NCBI RefSeq assembly: GCF_014646895.1
Contig: NZ_BMOD01000019.1
Span: forward strand, 24,229-88,228
Direction: 5' to 3'
DNA: 64,000 nt
Origin: Deinococcus roseus
Lineage (GTDB): Bacteria > Deinococcota > Deinococci > Deinococcales > Deinococcaceae
The number at the start of each line of letters is the position of its first letter. Within the stretch, counting starts at the first letter, position 1. Below are positions 33,088 to 41,748 of this stretch, piece by piece. Under the pieces are notes generated by a model. It worked only from the letters and a program-made list of their open reading frames with translations, was not told the DNA's origin and made no database searches. The position numbers and the translations under genes were made by a program.

Positions 33088-34437
33088 TTAAACCCCAACC
33101 GCTCCCAGCGCTTCTTTCACCAGCTTGCTGTACCACTTGCCAGAGTCTTTCACGTGGCGGTTCTGGGTGGCGTAATCCACATACACCAGACCGAAACGTT
33201 TCTCAAAACCCTCTGCCCACTCGAAGTTGTCGAGGAAGCTCCAGGCGAAGTAGCCGTTCACGGGCACCCCTTCAGAGATGGCGTCCTGAACAGATTTCAG
33301 GTGGCGCTCGATGTAGAAGCGGCGCTGCTCATCGTGAACCTGACCGTCTTCCGTGAGGGTGTCCTCGAAGGTGGCCCCGTTCTCGGTGATGAAGATTTCC
33401 TTTGGAGCGTAATCCTGATGCACGCGGGTCAGCACCTCGTAGAGTCCTTTAGGGTAGACCTCCCAGTCAAAAAAGGTGAATTCTGGCCCAGGAGGACGCA
33501 CCCCATCAAAGTTGAAGGGAAGCTGCTCTGAGTGCTTCACGATGCTGCGCTGGTAATAGTTGACCCCCAGGAAATCGGTCTCGGTGGCGATGATTTCCAG
33601 GTCCCCCTCCTGCACTTTGGGGGCCAGAGCCGGGATGTGGTCAAAGAGCACTCTGGGGTAACCCTTGCCGTAAAGGGGATCCAGGTAGATGGTGTTCAGG
33701 AAAGCGTCGTGACGGGCTGCTGCAGCCACATCTTCGGGAGAATCACTGGCAGCATGGCTGGGGCCGAGAATCAGTGTGATCCCAACCTTGTGTGAACTGT
33801 CGTGCTCTTTGATGACCCGAACAGCTTTCCCGTGGGAGAGCAGCAGGTGGTGGGCCACTTGCATGGAGACCCCCACATCTTTCAGACCGGGAGCGTGCAC
33901 CCCTGCGCCGTGGCCCAGGAATGCGGCGCACCAGGGCTCATTGTGGGTGATCCAGTTCTTGACGCGGTCCCCCAGGCGGTTCACCACAATGCGGGCGTAT
34001 TCTTCAAAAGCGTCCACGGTATCGCGGTTGGCCCAACCTCCGAGTTGCTGCAGGGCCTGGGGCAAATCCCAGTGGTACAGGGTCACGTAAGGCTCGATGC
34101 CATTTTTCAGAAGTTCATCAATCAGGCGGTCATAAAAGGCCAGACCTTTTTCATTGATTTCGCCCCGGCCTTTGGGCAGGATGCGGGGCCAGCTGATGGA
34201 CAGGCGGTAGCTGTTCATGCCCAGTTCTTTCATCAGTTTGAAGTCCTCGGCGTAACGGTGGTAGTGGTCGCAGGCCACGTCGCCAGAGTCGCCTTTTTTG
34301 ACGTTTCCAGGGGTGTAGGAAAAGACATCCCAGATGGAAATGCCGCGTCCATCTTCGTGGGCTGCGCCTTCAATCTGGTAGGCGGCGGTGGCGGTGCCCC
34401 AGCGGAAGTTCGGGGGGAAGACGTTCAGATCAAGCAT
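33088..34437 (-). CDS. GH1 beta-glucosidase
   Basis: The 449-residue cytosolic family 1 glycoside hydrolase has a TIM barrel with N-terminal FRWGTATAAYQIEGA, acid/base Glu in THNEPW and nucleophile Glu in ITENGA, and lacks a signal peptide. It should hydrolyse beta-glucosides such as cellobiose inside the cell. Its start overlaps the end of the upstream ABC-ATPase gene by 8 nt, so it is the last gene of the oligosaccharide-uptake operon. A second GH1 gene lies at 48092. Confidence 0.95.
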   Translation of the reverse strand: MLDLNVFPPNFRWGTATAAYQIEGAAHEDGRGISIWDVFSYTPGNVKKGDSGDVACDHYHRYAEDFKLMKELGMNSYRLSISWPRILPKGRGEINEKGLAFYDRLIDELLKNGIEPYVTLYHWDLPQALQQLGGWANRDTVDAFEEYARIVVNRLGDRVKNWITHNEPWCAAFLGHGAGVHAPGLKDVGVSMQVAHHLLLSHGKAVRVIKEHDSSHKVGITLILGPSHAASDSPEDVAAAARHDAFLNTIYLDPLYGKGYPRVLFDHIPALAPKVQEGDLEIIATETDFLGVNYYQRSIVKHSEQLPFNFDGVRPPGPEFTFFDWEVYPKGLYEVLTRVHQDYAPKEIFITENGATFEDTLTEDGQVHDEQRRFYIERHLKSVQDAISEGVPVNGYFAWSFLDNFEWAEGFEKRFGLVYVDYATQNRHVKDSGKWYSKLVKEALGAVGV

Positions 34438-35431
34438 GGTTCAACTCCTTTTGAGGCTGGTTCTGGGGGTGGATGCACCGCACCTGATGCTCGGTACCCA
34501 CATTTCTGAATTCAGGCAGGGCCTGGGTGCATTCCGGTGTGGCAAAAGGGCAGCGGGGAGCAAAGGGGCAACCCGTAGGGAGTGCGGCCAGACTGGGGAT
34601 GTCTCCTCTGGAATCGATGCGTTCAGGACGCAGGGACTCTTCGGGTTTGGGGGCTGCAGAGCGCAGCAGCAGGGTGTAAGGGTGGGCGGGGCGGTTGATC
34701 ACCTGATCGGTGGGTCCGACCTCCACCATATGGCCTGCGTACATCACCGCCACCCGGTCAGACATGTAGCGTGCGCCAGCCAGGTCGTGCGTGATGAAGA
34801 TCATGGACAGGCCTTCCTGGTCGCGCAAATCCAGCAGCAGGTTCATCACATCCAGACGGATCGACACGTCCAGCATGGAGGTGGGTTCATCGGCCAGCAG
34901 GATGGAGGGGTTGGCTGCGAGGGCACGGGCGATCCCAACACGTTGACGTTGTCCACCGGAAAGCTCGTGGGGCAGCTTCTTGGTCATCTCTGCACCAGGG
35001 GAGAGGCCCACCCGGTCCAGCAGTTGTGCCACCCGTTTTTCTTTCTCTTTGCCTTTGGCAATCCCGTGGATTTCCATGGGGCGACCCACGGTGTACCCGA
35101 TGTGGTGCAGGGGGTTGATGCTTCCGAAAGGGTCCTGGAAGATCATCTGCACGCGCTGCCTCAGGTGCTTCAGTTCTTTCCCAGAGGGGTTCTGGGAGAT
35201 GTTCTGCCCGTCAATCACCAGCTGGCCTGAAGTGGGAGCATGCAGGCGGGTGATCAGCCTTGCAATGGTGGATTTTCCGGAGCCGGACTCGCCCACAATG
35301 GCGATCACTTCTTTTTTGCGCAGGGTCAGGTTCACATGGCTGACCGCATGCACTTTCTTGTTGCCAGAGGCAAAAACCTTGTTGAGGTCTTTGAGTTCCA
35401 GTGCATGGGTGTTGCTGGTGCCAGAAGTCAT
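34430..35431 (-). CDS. Oligopeptide/oligosaccharide ABC transporter ATPase (DppF/OppF type)
   Basis: The 333-residue ATPase has Walker A GESGSGKST, signature LSGGQRQRVGIARAL, Walker B ILLADEP and the switch His in FITHDLAG. The C-terminal oligo_HPY domain has the Cys-rich CPFAPRCPFATPEC. The family is usually called dipeptide transport, but many members in thermophiles and Deinococcus import oligosaccharides. Its place between the permease/ATPase fusion and GH1 beta-glucosidase genes supports beta-glucoside uptake. The start overlaps the previous gene by 4 nt. Confidence 0.92.
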   Translation of the reverse strand: MTSGTSNTHALELKDLNKVFASGNKKVHAVSHVNLTLRKKEVIAIVGESGSGKSTIARLITRLHAPTSGQLVIDGQNISQNPSGKELKHLRQRVQMIFQDPFGSINPLHHIGYTVGRPMEIHGIAKGKEKEKRVAQLLDRVGLSPGAEMTKKLPHELSGGQRQRVGIARALAANPSILLADEPTSMLDVSIRLDVMNLLLDLRDQEGLSMIFITHDLAGARYMSDRVAVMYAGHMVEVGPTDQVINRPAHPYTLLLRSAAPKPEESLRPERIDSRGDIPSLAALPTGCPFAPRCPFATPECTQALPEFRNVGTEHQVRCIHPQNQPQKELNHA

Positions 35432-37296
35432 GCTTTCACCTCGCGCATTTCGGGAACTTCCAGGTGGCAGGCGACCTTGTGGCCCCGCTCAATTTCCAGC
35501 AGCATGGGGTTCACCTCGGTGCACACGCCAGGAATCACGCTGGGGCAACGGTCTGCAAAGGGGCAGCCTTTGGAGGTGGTGGTCAGCACCGGAGGACGGC
35601 CCGGAATGCCGTGTCTGCGCTCTTTGGGTCCAGAGATGGGCGGGAAGGTGGACATCAGCAGTTTGGTGTAAGGGTGACGGGGACGGGCGTAGATGTCTGC
35701 AGCACGGGCTTCTTCCACAATCTGCCCGGCGTACATGATCACAATCCGGTCCGACATCTCGACCAGCAGGGACAGGTCGTGGGTGATGAAGATGATGGAG
35801 ATGTCCATCTTCTTGCGCAGGTCGGCAATTTCCTGCAGCAGGCTTCTCTGCACCACCACGTCCAGAGCGGTGGTGGGTTCGTCCATCACGATCACTTTGG
35901 GTTGCAAAGCCAGGGCAATGGCGATCACCACACGCTGGCGCATCCCGCCAGAAAGCTGGTGGGGGTAGCTCTCCAGAAACTGCGGGCGGATGTTGATGAT
36001 GGCAAACAGTTCCAGCACCCGTTTTTCCAGCTCGGTTTTGTCGGTCATGCCGTGGGCTTTCAATGCGTCGTAAATCTGCTCGCGCACGGTCAGCACCGGG
36101 TTCAGCACGTTCATGGAAGCCTGGAAGACCAGCGAGAAGTCTTTCCAGCGCACTTTGCGCAGCTCCTCATTGTCGAGGTCCAGCAGGTTCTTGTTCTCCA
36201 GGTAAACGGCACCTTCAGCGACAAAACCGGGGGAGCGCAGCAGGCGGGTCATGGCAAAGGCCAGCGTGGATTTTCCGCACCCGGATTCCCCGGCCAGGCC
36301 CACAAATTCTCCGCCTTTGACGTCCAGGTTGGCACTGGTGACAGCGGTCACGGCACCTCTGGGGGTGTCGTACTGCACGGTGACGTTCTGGGCACTCACC
36401 AGGTTCTTCTGGGAACGCAAAGGCTCAGGGCTGACGGGTTTTGGTTTCTTGTGCACCGGGGCCTGCAAGCGCAGACGGGGGTTGGAAATCGAGTCGATCC
36501 CGAAGTTCAGCAGCGCAAAAGCAGTGCCCAGAAAAGCAATGCCCAGACCGGGAGCGGCAATGCGCACCCAGGCATCGTGCAGCATGGCCTGTTCACTTCC
36601 GGCCCAGTACAGCATGGTGCCCCAGCTGATCAGGGAAACATCGCCCAGACCCAGGAATTCCAGTCCGGTGGCGGTCAGGATGGCATACACAGCAGCCCCG
36701 AAAAAGTTGGCGGCAATCAGACCGCTCATGTTGGGGATCAGGTGGGTCAAAATGATCCGTGCAGGGGTTTCCCCAGAGGCAATCGCCGCATGCACGAAAT
36801 CCCTCTCTCTTAAGGTCAGGGCCTGCGAACGCAGCACGCGGGCACCCCAGGCCCATCCGGTGAGGGCCACCACCAGCACCACCGGCCAGAATCCGCCCAC
36901 TTTGATGTAAGCGGCAATCACGATGATCAGGGGCAGGGCGGGCAGCACCAGCACCACATTGGTGAAAAAGCTGATCAGTTCATCGGCCAGACCACCATAA
37001 AAAGCCGCCGTGAGACCAATCGCGGTGCTGATCAATGCCACCAGCAACCCGGTCACCAGCGCGAGGGTCAAAGACAGCCTTGTGGCGTACAGGAACTGGG
37101 TGTACACGTCCTGACCCAGGCCCGTGGTGCCCATGGGGTGCATGGCAGAGGGTTTCTCCCAGGGCATGAAACCCATGTCCACCGGAGAACGGGAAGTCAA
37201 AACAGGAGCCAGCAGGCCAATCAGGGCCATCAGCACAAAGAGGATCAGGCCCACCCGTGAACGGGGTTCAGCCCAGAGGGCTTTCAGGAGTCCCAT
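35428..37296 (-). CDS. Fused ABC permease-ATPase (DppC-DppD type)
   Basis: The 622-residue fusion has an N-terminal DppC-like permease (residues 1-275; helices from 16, the EAA-like loop around 170-190) joined by a Lys/Pro-rich linker (about 280-297) to a DppD-like ATPase with Walker A GESGCGKS at 336-343, LSGGMRQRV, and VIVMDEPTTALD. The C-terminal HPY domain keeps its Cys residues. The fusion puts channel half and motor half in one chain in fixed ratio. It acts with the permease just upstream, the ATPase just downstream and the binding protein at 38541. Such fusions are known in this family. Confidence 0.93.
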   Translation of the reverse strand: MGLLKALWAEPRSRVGLILFVLMALIGLLAPVLTSRSPVDMGFMPWEKPSAMHPMGTTGLGQDVYTQFLYATRLSLTLALVTGLLVALISTAIGLTAAFYGGLADELISFFTNVVLVLPALPLIIVIAAYIKVGGFWPVVLVVALTGWAWGARVLRSQALTLRERDFVHAAIASGETPARIILTHLIPNMSGLIAANFFGAAVYAILTATGLEFLGLGDVSLISWGTMLYWAGSEQAMLHDAWVRIAAPGLGIAFLGTAFALLNFGIDSISNPRLRLQAPVHKKPKPVSPEPLRSQKNLVSAQNVTVQYDTPRGAVTAVTSANLDVKGGEFVGLAGESGCGKSTLAFAMTRLLRSPGFVAEGAVYLENKNLLDLDNEELRKVRWKDFSLVFQASMNVLNPVLTVREQIYDALKAHGMTDKTELEKRVLELFAIINIRPQFLESYPHQLSGGMRQRVVIAIALALQPKVIVMDEPTTALDVVVQRSLLQEIADLRKKMDISIIFITHDLSLLVEMSDRIVIMYAGQIVEEARAADIYARPRHPYTKLLMSTFPPISGPKERRHGIPGRPPVLTTTSKGCPFADRCPSVIPGVCTEVNPMLLEIERGHKVACHLEVPEMREVKA

Positions 37297-37297
37297 G

Positions 37298-38284
37298 TCA
37301 TTTGCCTCCTCTTACGCGGGGGTCCAGGAACACGTAACTGACTTCCACCAGCAGGTTGGCAATCAAGACCGCTGCGGTGATGAACAGGAAGATGCCCTGC
37401 ATCAGGGGATAATCGAGGGCGGTGACGGCCTGGTACAGCAGGCGGCCAATGCCAGGGTAGGAAAACACAATCTCGGTGACGATGCTTCCGCCGACCACGA
37501 AGCCCAGGGCCATGCCAAATCCAGTGATGGAAGGCAGAATGGCGTTTCTGGCCACATACTGGTTCTTGATGCGCTCAGGACGCAGGCCCTTGGCTTCTGC
37601 AAAAGTCACATAATCCTCGTTCAAGACAGACACGGCATTGTTGCGCATGCCCACCAGCCAGCCCCCAATCCCGGTCACCACGATGGTGAAAGCAGGCAGA
37701 AAGCCGTGCAGCAAGATGCTCTGGAAGTAAGGCCAGCCATCGCTGGGAGACAGGTTTGAAGCGTACCCACCACTGAGTGGGAACCAGTTCAGCAGGTAAG
37801 CAAAAATGTACAGGGAAATCAATGCAAACCAGAAGTAAGGCATGCTGTTCAGGAACAGGCCCAGAGGCACCATGGCATCTGCCACCTTGTTGCCGCGTTT
37901 CCAGGCGGTCCACAAACCCAGCAAGCTGCCCAGCACAAAGGAAATGACGGTGCTGATGCCCACCAGACCGATGGTCCAGGGCGCAGAGCCAGCAATCACA
38001 TCTGAAACGTTCATGGGGAACTGGCTGATGGAGCGGCCAAAGTCACCGTGCAGCAGTTTGCCAATGTACTCGAAGTACTGGATGTACAGGGGATCGGGAT
38101 GCTCTTTGATGCCGTAAGCCAGTTTTAGAGCATGCACGGCTTCCGGGTTCATCCGCCCTTGCGCCTGGGCCAGCATCGCCCCGATGGGATTTCCGGGCAC
38201 CAGTTTGGGCAGGAAAAAATTCAGGGTGAGGGCCGCCCACAGGGTCAGCAGAAAAAAAGTCAGGCGACGCAGAAAAAAGTTCAC
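37298..38284 (-). CDS. ABC transporter permease (DppB/OppB type)
   Basis: The 328-residue inner-membrane protein begins with MNFFLRRLTFFLLTLWAALTL, the usual first helix of DppB proteins, has a long extracytoplasmic loop with the PGNPIGAM segment, and about five further helices. The cytoplasmic coupling loop (FAEAKGLRP) lies around residue 225. It heterodimerises with the permease half of the next gene, which starts 1 nt after its stop. GGAGGTGA precedes the ATG. Upstream 38285-38540 holds repeat copies, not a gene. Confidence 0.93.
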   Translation of the reverse strand: MNFFLRRLTFFLLTLWAALTLNFFLPKLVPGNPIGAMLAQAQGRMNPEAVHALKLAYGIKEHPDPLYIQYFEYIGKLLHGDFGRSISQFPMNVSDVIAGSAPWTIGLVGISTVISFVLGSLLGLWTAWKRGNKVADAMVPLGLFLNSMPYFWFALISLYIFAYLLNWFPLSGGYASNLSPSDGWPYFQSILLHGFLPAFTIVVTGIGGWLVGMRNNAVSVLNEDYVTFAEAKGLRPERIKNQYVARNAILPSITGFGMALGFVVGGSIVTEIVFSYPGIGRLLYQAVTALDYPLMQGIFLFITAAVLIANLLVEVSYVFLDPRVRGGK

Positions 38285-38440
38285 AGTTCACCTCCTTGTT
38301 GGGGTGAGAAAAACCCCCCACCTCGCTGGTGACCTCTTTGTTTGCCACAGAGGCCACCAGGGAAAGCGAGGGGATTTCAAGGGATCGGGAGATCAGAGGG
38401 GATTTTTGAAGGTGGGGACCTCACCGCGACCTTCGGTCGG

Positions 38441-38486
38441 TCCTCTCCTGAGAGGAGAGGGAGCGAGTGTCAGAGAGCGGGTGGGG
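38441..38486. repeat. CTCTCC-type intergenic repeat, copy a
   Basis: CCTCTCCTGAGAGGAGAGG palindrome followed by GAGCGAGTGTCAGAGAGCGGGTGGGG. A second copy follows directly. It lies inside the ABC operon, between the binding-protein and permease genes. Confidence 0.8.
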
Positions 38487-38492
38487 TCGGAG

Positions 38493-38540
38493 TTCCTCCC
38501 CTCTGTAGGGGAGGAGCGCAGCGTCAGCAAGCGGGTGGGG
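38493..38540. repeat. CTCTCC-type intergenic repeat, copy b
   Basis: CCTCCCCTCTGTAGGGGAGG palindrome followed by AGCGCAGCGTCAGCAAGCGGGTGGGG. It is of the same family as copy a and, in reverse orientation, as 54583-54636. Its right end touches the stop codon of the binding-protein gene. Confidence 0.8.
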
Positions 38541-40184
38541 TTATTTGGCTTCCAGGTTCAGGAACAGCAGGCGGGCACCGATCTGGTCGTCTGCTCCACC
38601 GTCGTAGTAGGGGTTGGCGTCGGTGGGGAAGCCTTTGAAGTTCTTGCTGTTGTAGGTGGTGAAGTTCACGCGGTCGGTCAGGGGGAAGAAGGGCACATCG
38701 GTGACGAACTGGTTGACGATGGTGTCGATGGCTTTCTTCTGCACGGCGGGGTCGCTGTTCTGCTGGAAGCGTTTGAGGGCAGAGGTGATGTTGCTCTTGG
38801 TGTAACGGGTCAGGTTGGAAGCGGCGCTGTCTCCGACTTTGGCGCTGAATTCAGGTGCAAAGCTCTGGAAGAACAGGTTGTAGGGGGTTTCGCCGCCGCC
38901 CCAGCCCCAGGAAATGCCCATGTCGTAGGTGCCGGTCTGCAGGCCGCCAGAGTAGCTGCCCCAGGTTTGCTGGTCGATGGTGGTGTCAATGCCGATCTGT
39001 TTGAGGTTGTTGCCGATCACCTGGGCCATGGTGATGAAGTCGGTCCAGCCTGCGCCCACCAGGATCTTGAAGGTGGGGAGGGTTTTTCCGCTCTTGTCGG
39101 TCAGTTTGCCGTTGACGACCTTGTAGCCACCTTTTTTCAGGTACTCTCTGGCCTTGTTGACATCAAAGGTCACGCCCTTGGCTGCGATGCTCTTGGAGAG
39201 CCACTTGCCCTGCTGGGTGGGGATGATGCCGCTGGGGCTGGCTGCCTTGACCAGACCGGAGTAGGCTTTGAGGGCCACTTCTTCGGTGTTGATGGCGCTG
39301 GAGATGGCCTTGCGGAAGTTCACGTCGCTGAAGGGGGCCTTGGCGGTGTTGAAGTACAGGTAGTTGCCGCCGGTCACGGGCCAGTAGAACTTGTTGGTGT
39401 CGGGGTTCTTGTTGACGTAAACGTTCTTGATGTCGGGGATGTTGGCGTAGGAGTAATCGGCGTCTCCTCTAAGCAGTTTCAGCAGGATGGCGTCTGCACC
39501 GCCCACCACTTCCCACTGGATGGCGTCGATTTTGGGGTAGCCTTTCATCCAGTAGTTGGGGTTTTTCACCACTTTGATGCTCTGGCTGTTGGCGCTCTGG
39601 AACAGGAAAGGTCCGGTGGCCACAGGTTTGGTGTTGGTTTCGGTGGTGGGGTCTTTGATCTTGCTCCAGATGTGCTGGGGCACGATGGTCTGGTGGGCGA
39701 TGTACACAAAGACGGGGATGTTCTTGTCTTTGAAGGTGAAGGTCACGGTGTTGCCGCTGGCTTTCACGTCGGTGAGGCCGTTTTTCCAGAGGGCAGCGCC
39801 GTCAATGGCGGGGTTTTGCTTCAGGTAATCGAAGGTGAATTCCACGTCTTTGGCGGTGAAGGCGGTGCCGTCGCTCCATTTGACTCCATCGCGCACGGTG
39901 ACGGTCAGTTTCTTGTTGCCCTTGTCCCACTTGTAGCCGGTGCCCAGCACATTTTCCACGTCGCCGGTCAGGGAGTTGACGTAGAAGAGGGTCTCGTAGA
40001 TGGCGGAAACAGTGGGGTAGAGGCGCTGGCTGCCTCCAGAGAAGGGGTTGAGGTTCACGCTGGCCAGGGACGCGGAGTCACGGGCAATGCGGAACACGCT
40101 CTCTGCGTGGGCGAGGGAAGCGGTGAGCAGGGCGGCGGTCAGGGCAACACGGGCAGCTTTGGTGTAAACGTTTGCATTTTTCAT
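38541..40184 (-). CDS. ABC transporter substrate-binding protein, family 5 (oligosaccharide type)
   Basis: The 547-residue exported protein has a signal peptide of about 27 residues ending Ala-His-Ala. The mature chain has the SBP_bac_5 layout: GVKWSDGTAFTAKDVEFTFDYL early and ATGPFLF...KNPNYW in the centre. Relatives include the cellobiose-binding CbtA of Thermotoga as well as peptide-binding proteins. The GH1 gene in the same operon and the neighbouring LacI regulator favour cello- or beta-gluco-oligosaccharides. GGAGGAATTC precedes the ATG. Codons 3-8 contain a CG-centred operator-like sequence (40163-40176). Confidence 0.92.
   Translation of the reverse strand: MKNANVYTKAARVALTAALLTASLAHAESVFRIARDSASLASVNLNPFSGGSQRLYPTVSAIYETLFYVNSLTGDVENVLGTGYKWDKGNKKLTVTVRDGVKWSDGTAFTAKDVEFTFDYLKQNPAIDGAALWKNGLTDVKASGNTVTFTFKDKNIPVFVYIAHQTIVPQHIWSKIKDPTTETNTKPVATGPFLFQSANSQSIKVVKNPNYWMKGYPKIDAIQWEVVGGADAILLKLLRGDADYSYANIPDIKNVYVNKNPDTNKFYWPVTGGNYLYFNTAKAPFSDVNFRKAISSAINTEEVALKAYSGLVKAASPSGIIPTQQGKWLSKSIAAKGVTFDVNKAREYLKKGGYKVVNGKLTDKSGKTLPTFKILVGAGWTDFITMAQVIGNNLKQIGIDTTIDQQTWGSYSGGLQTGTYDMGISWGWGGGETPYNLFFQSFAPEFSAKVGDSAASNLTRYTKSNITSALKRFQQNSDPAVQKKAIDTIVNQFVTDVPFFPLTDRVNFTTYNSKNFKGFPTDANPYYDGGADDQIGARLLFLNLEAK
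40163..40176. promoter_or_regulatory. LacI-type operator inside the binding-protein gene
   Basis: TGTAAACGTTTGCA is a 14-bp near-palindrome centred on CG, lying in codons 3-8. On the minus strand it reads ATGCAAACGTTTACA, closely matching ATGCAATCGTTTACA in the promoter of the adjacent lacI gene. The same repressor probably binds both. Confidence 0.65.
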
Positions 40185-40364
40185 GCGAATTCCTCCAGGG
40201 AAAAGGGGTTTTTGAACTTTAGAGCGGCTTCAGGGGGGCATTGATGGGCGGGGGGGAGCGTGAATCTCCTCGGTCTGACATGGTCCTCATTCCTTTCCAT
40301 TCCTTTTTCTGGGAGTGCGGCAACTCCCGACTGAGGTGCAATGTTGAAGCATGCATTGCAGGGT

Positions 40365-41366
40365 TCACCTGCGAAGGCGGCTGCGGGTGGTCTGGCGTTC
40401 AATCAGCTCTGGAACAATGATTTCGCTGTGGGCTTCCTCTCCCTCCATCAGGGAGAGAAACATTTTTCCGGCCATTTTTCCCAGCTCGATGTCCAGCTGG
40501 CGGATGGTGGTGAGGGGGGGGTCCAGAAGTGCAGCAATAGGATTGTCGTCGTAGCCCATCACCGAAACGGCATCAGGAACACGCAGACCTGCCCGGTTGA
40601 GGGCACGGCACACCCCGGCAGCCATCAAATCGCTGGCTGCAAAAATGGCGTCTGGAACTCCAATTTCCAGAATTTTATCCACACTTTTCTCTCCGGCTTC
40701 CACCGTGAAATCTCCGGTGTAAAGGACAAAAGGTTCCAGGCCTTCTTCAGAGAGGCGCTTCAAAAATCCCTGAGCCCTGTCCCGTCCTGAACGAAATTCC
40801 CCGGCCACATGGGCAATGCGTTTGTGGCCGCTTTTGATCAGGTGGTCTGCGGCAAGGTACCCTCCGGCCACATCGTCCACCCGGATCTGGTGCTCATGGC
40901 CGTCGATCTGGGGGTTGATGTGCACCCGGAACATGTTGGGAGCAAGGCGTTCAATTTCGCCTGGTGCGAGGTTGGAAGAAATCAGAATCAGACCATCCAC
41001 GGAACGCTCCACCAGGGCTCTGGCAGCGTCTTTTTCGCGGTCTTGCAGGTCGTCGGTGGAGACGATGATCGGCATCAAAGTCGAGGCGTTCAGTTCCATT
41101 TCGATGCCTCTGGCAAAGGAAGCAAACAGCGGCCAGCCCACATTGGGCACCACCACACCCACAGCGTGGGTGCGGCCCATCACCAGACTGCGTCCGGTCA
41201 GGTTGGGCACGTAGCCCAGTTCCTGCACCACATGCAGCACCCGCTTGAGGGTTTCCGGATCCAGCCGTTCCGGGGTGTTGATGGCCCGGGAAACGGTGGC
41301 TGTGGAAACACCTGCCTGCATGGCGACAGCCCGGATGTTGGGTCGGTTTTGGCTTCTGCTGGTCAT
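40365..41366 (-). CDS. LacI family transcriptional regulator of the ABC-GH1 operon
   Basis: The 333-residue repressor has an N-terminal HTH (NIRAVAMQAGVSTATVSRAIN, hinge NLTGRSLVMG) and a sugar-binding core ending with DAIFAASDLMAAGVCRAL and VSVMGYDDNPIAALLDPPLTTI. ATG 41366 is preferred, with GGGG upstream; the next ATG, at 41378, would add four residues. An upstream in-frame ATG at 41429 is excluded because it would turn the operator at 41410-41427 into coding sequence and overlap the -10 box. It lies directly upstream of the binding-protein gene and probably controls it and itself. Confidence 0.93.
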   Translation of the reverse strand: MTSRSQNRPNIRAVAMQAGVSTATVSRAINTPERLDPETLKRVLHVVQELGYVPNLTGRSLVMGRTHAVGVVVPNVGWPLFASFARGIEMELNASTLMPIIVSTDDLQDREKDAARALVERSVDGLILISSNLAPGEIERLAPNMFRVHINPQIDGHEHQIRVDDVAGGYLAADHLIKSGHKRIAHVAGEFRSGRDRAQGFLKRLSEEGLEPFVLYTGDFTVEAGEKSVDKILEIGVPDAIFAASDLMAAGVCRALNRAGLRVPDAVSVMGYDDNPIAALLDPPLTTIRQLDIELGKMAGKMFLSLMEGEEAHSEIIVPELIERQTTRSRLRR

Positions 41367-41409
41367 GAAGTACCCCATGGCGGGTGCCTTGTGGCACACA
41401 CCAAACTCT

Positions 41410-41457
41410 GATGTAAACGATTGCATCAAGCATAAGAGGAAACCCCCAGAAATGCAA
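41410..41457 (-). promoter_or_regulatory. lacI promoter with operator
   Basis: On the minus strand: TTGCAT (-35, 41457-41452), exactly 17 nt, TATGCT (-10, 41434-41429), then an 18-bp near-palindrome GATGCAATCGTTTACATC (41427-41410). The operator covers the transcription start region, so repressor binding would block initiation. Confidence 0.75.
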
Positions 41458-41748
41458 GACGCTTACATTGAAATTGAACCTGGTATAAAAGACTCTCATG
41501 AACCTGATGGCTCAATTCAAAAAGTCCAGGGTCGCAAAAGTGCTTTGTGAAACGAAAAAATCTCTGAAGTTGCAGCGGGAGTTTTGAAGGTTCGAGGTGA
41601 AAAATTCCAGTTGAATTTAAGTTAGTAAACTCTGGGCGGCAAAATTTTGAAAGAACGGTCACCCTGAAGATCCTTAAAAAACCACAGCCACCACAGCAAA
41701 AAACAGCTTCAGTCTGTGGTTGACTGAGAACTGTTGACTGTGAACTGC

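Noticed and set aside
38184..40244. 686-residue open frame antisense to the binding-protein gene
   Set aside because: Low-complexity Gly/Val/Asp composition typical of antisense frames; the opposite strand has a clear signal peptide and SBP family motifs.
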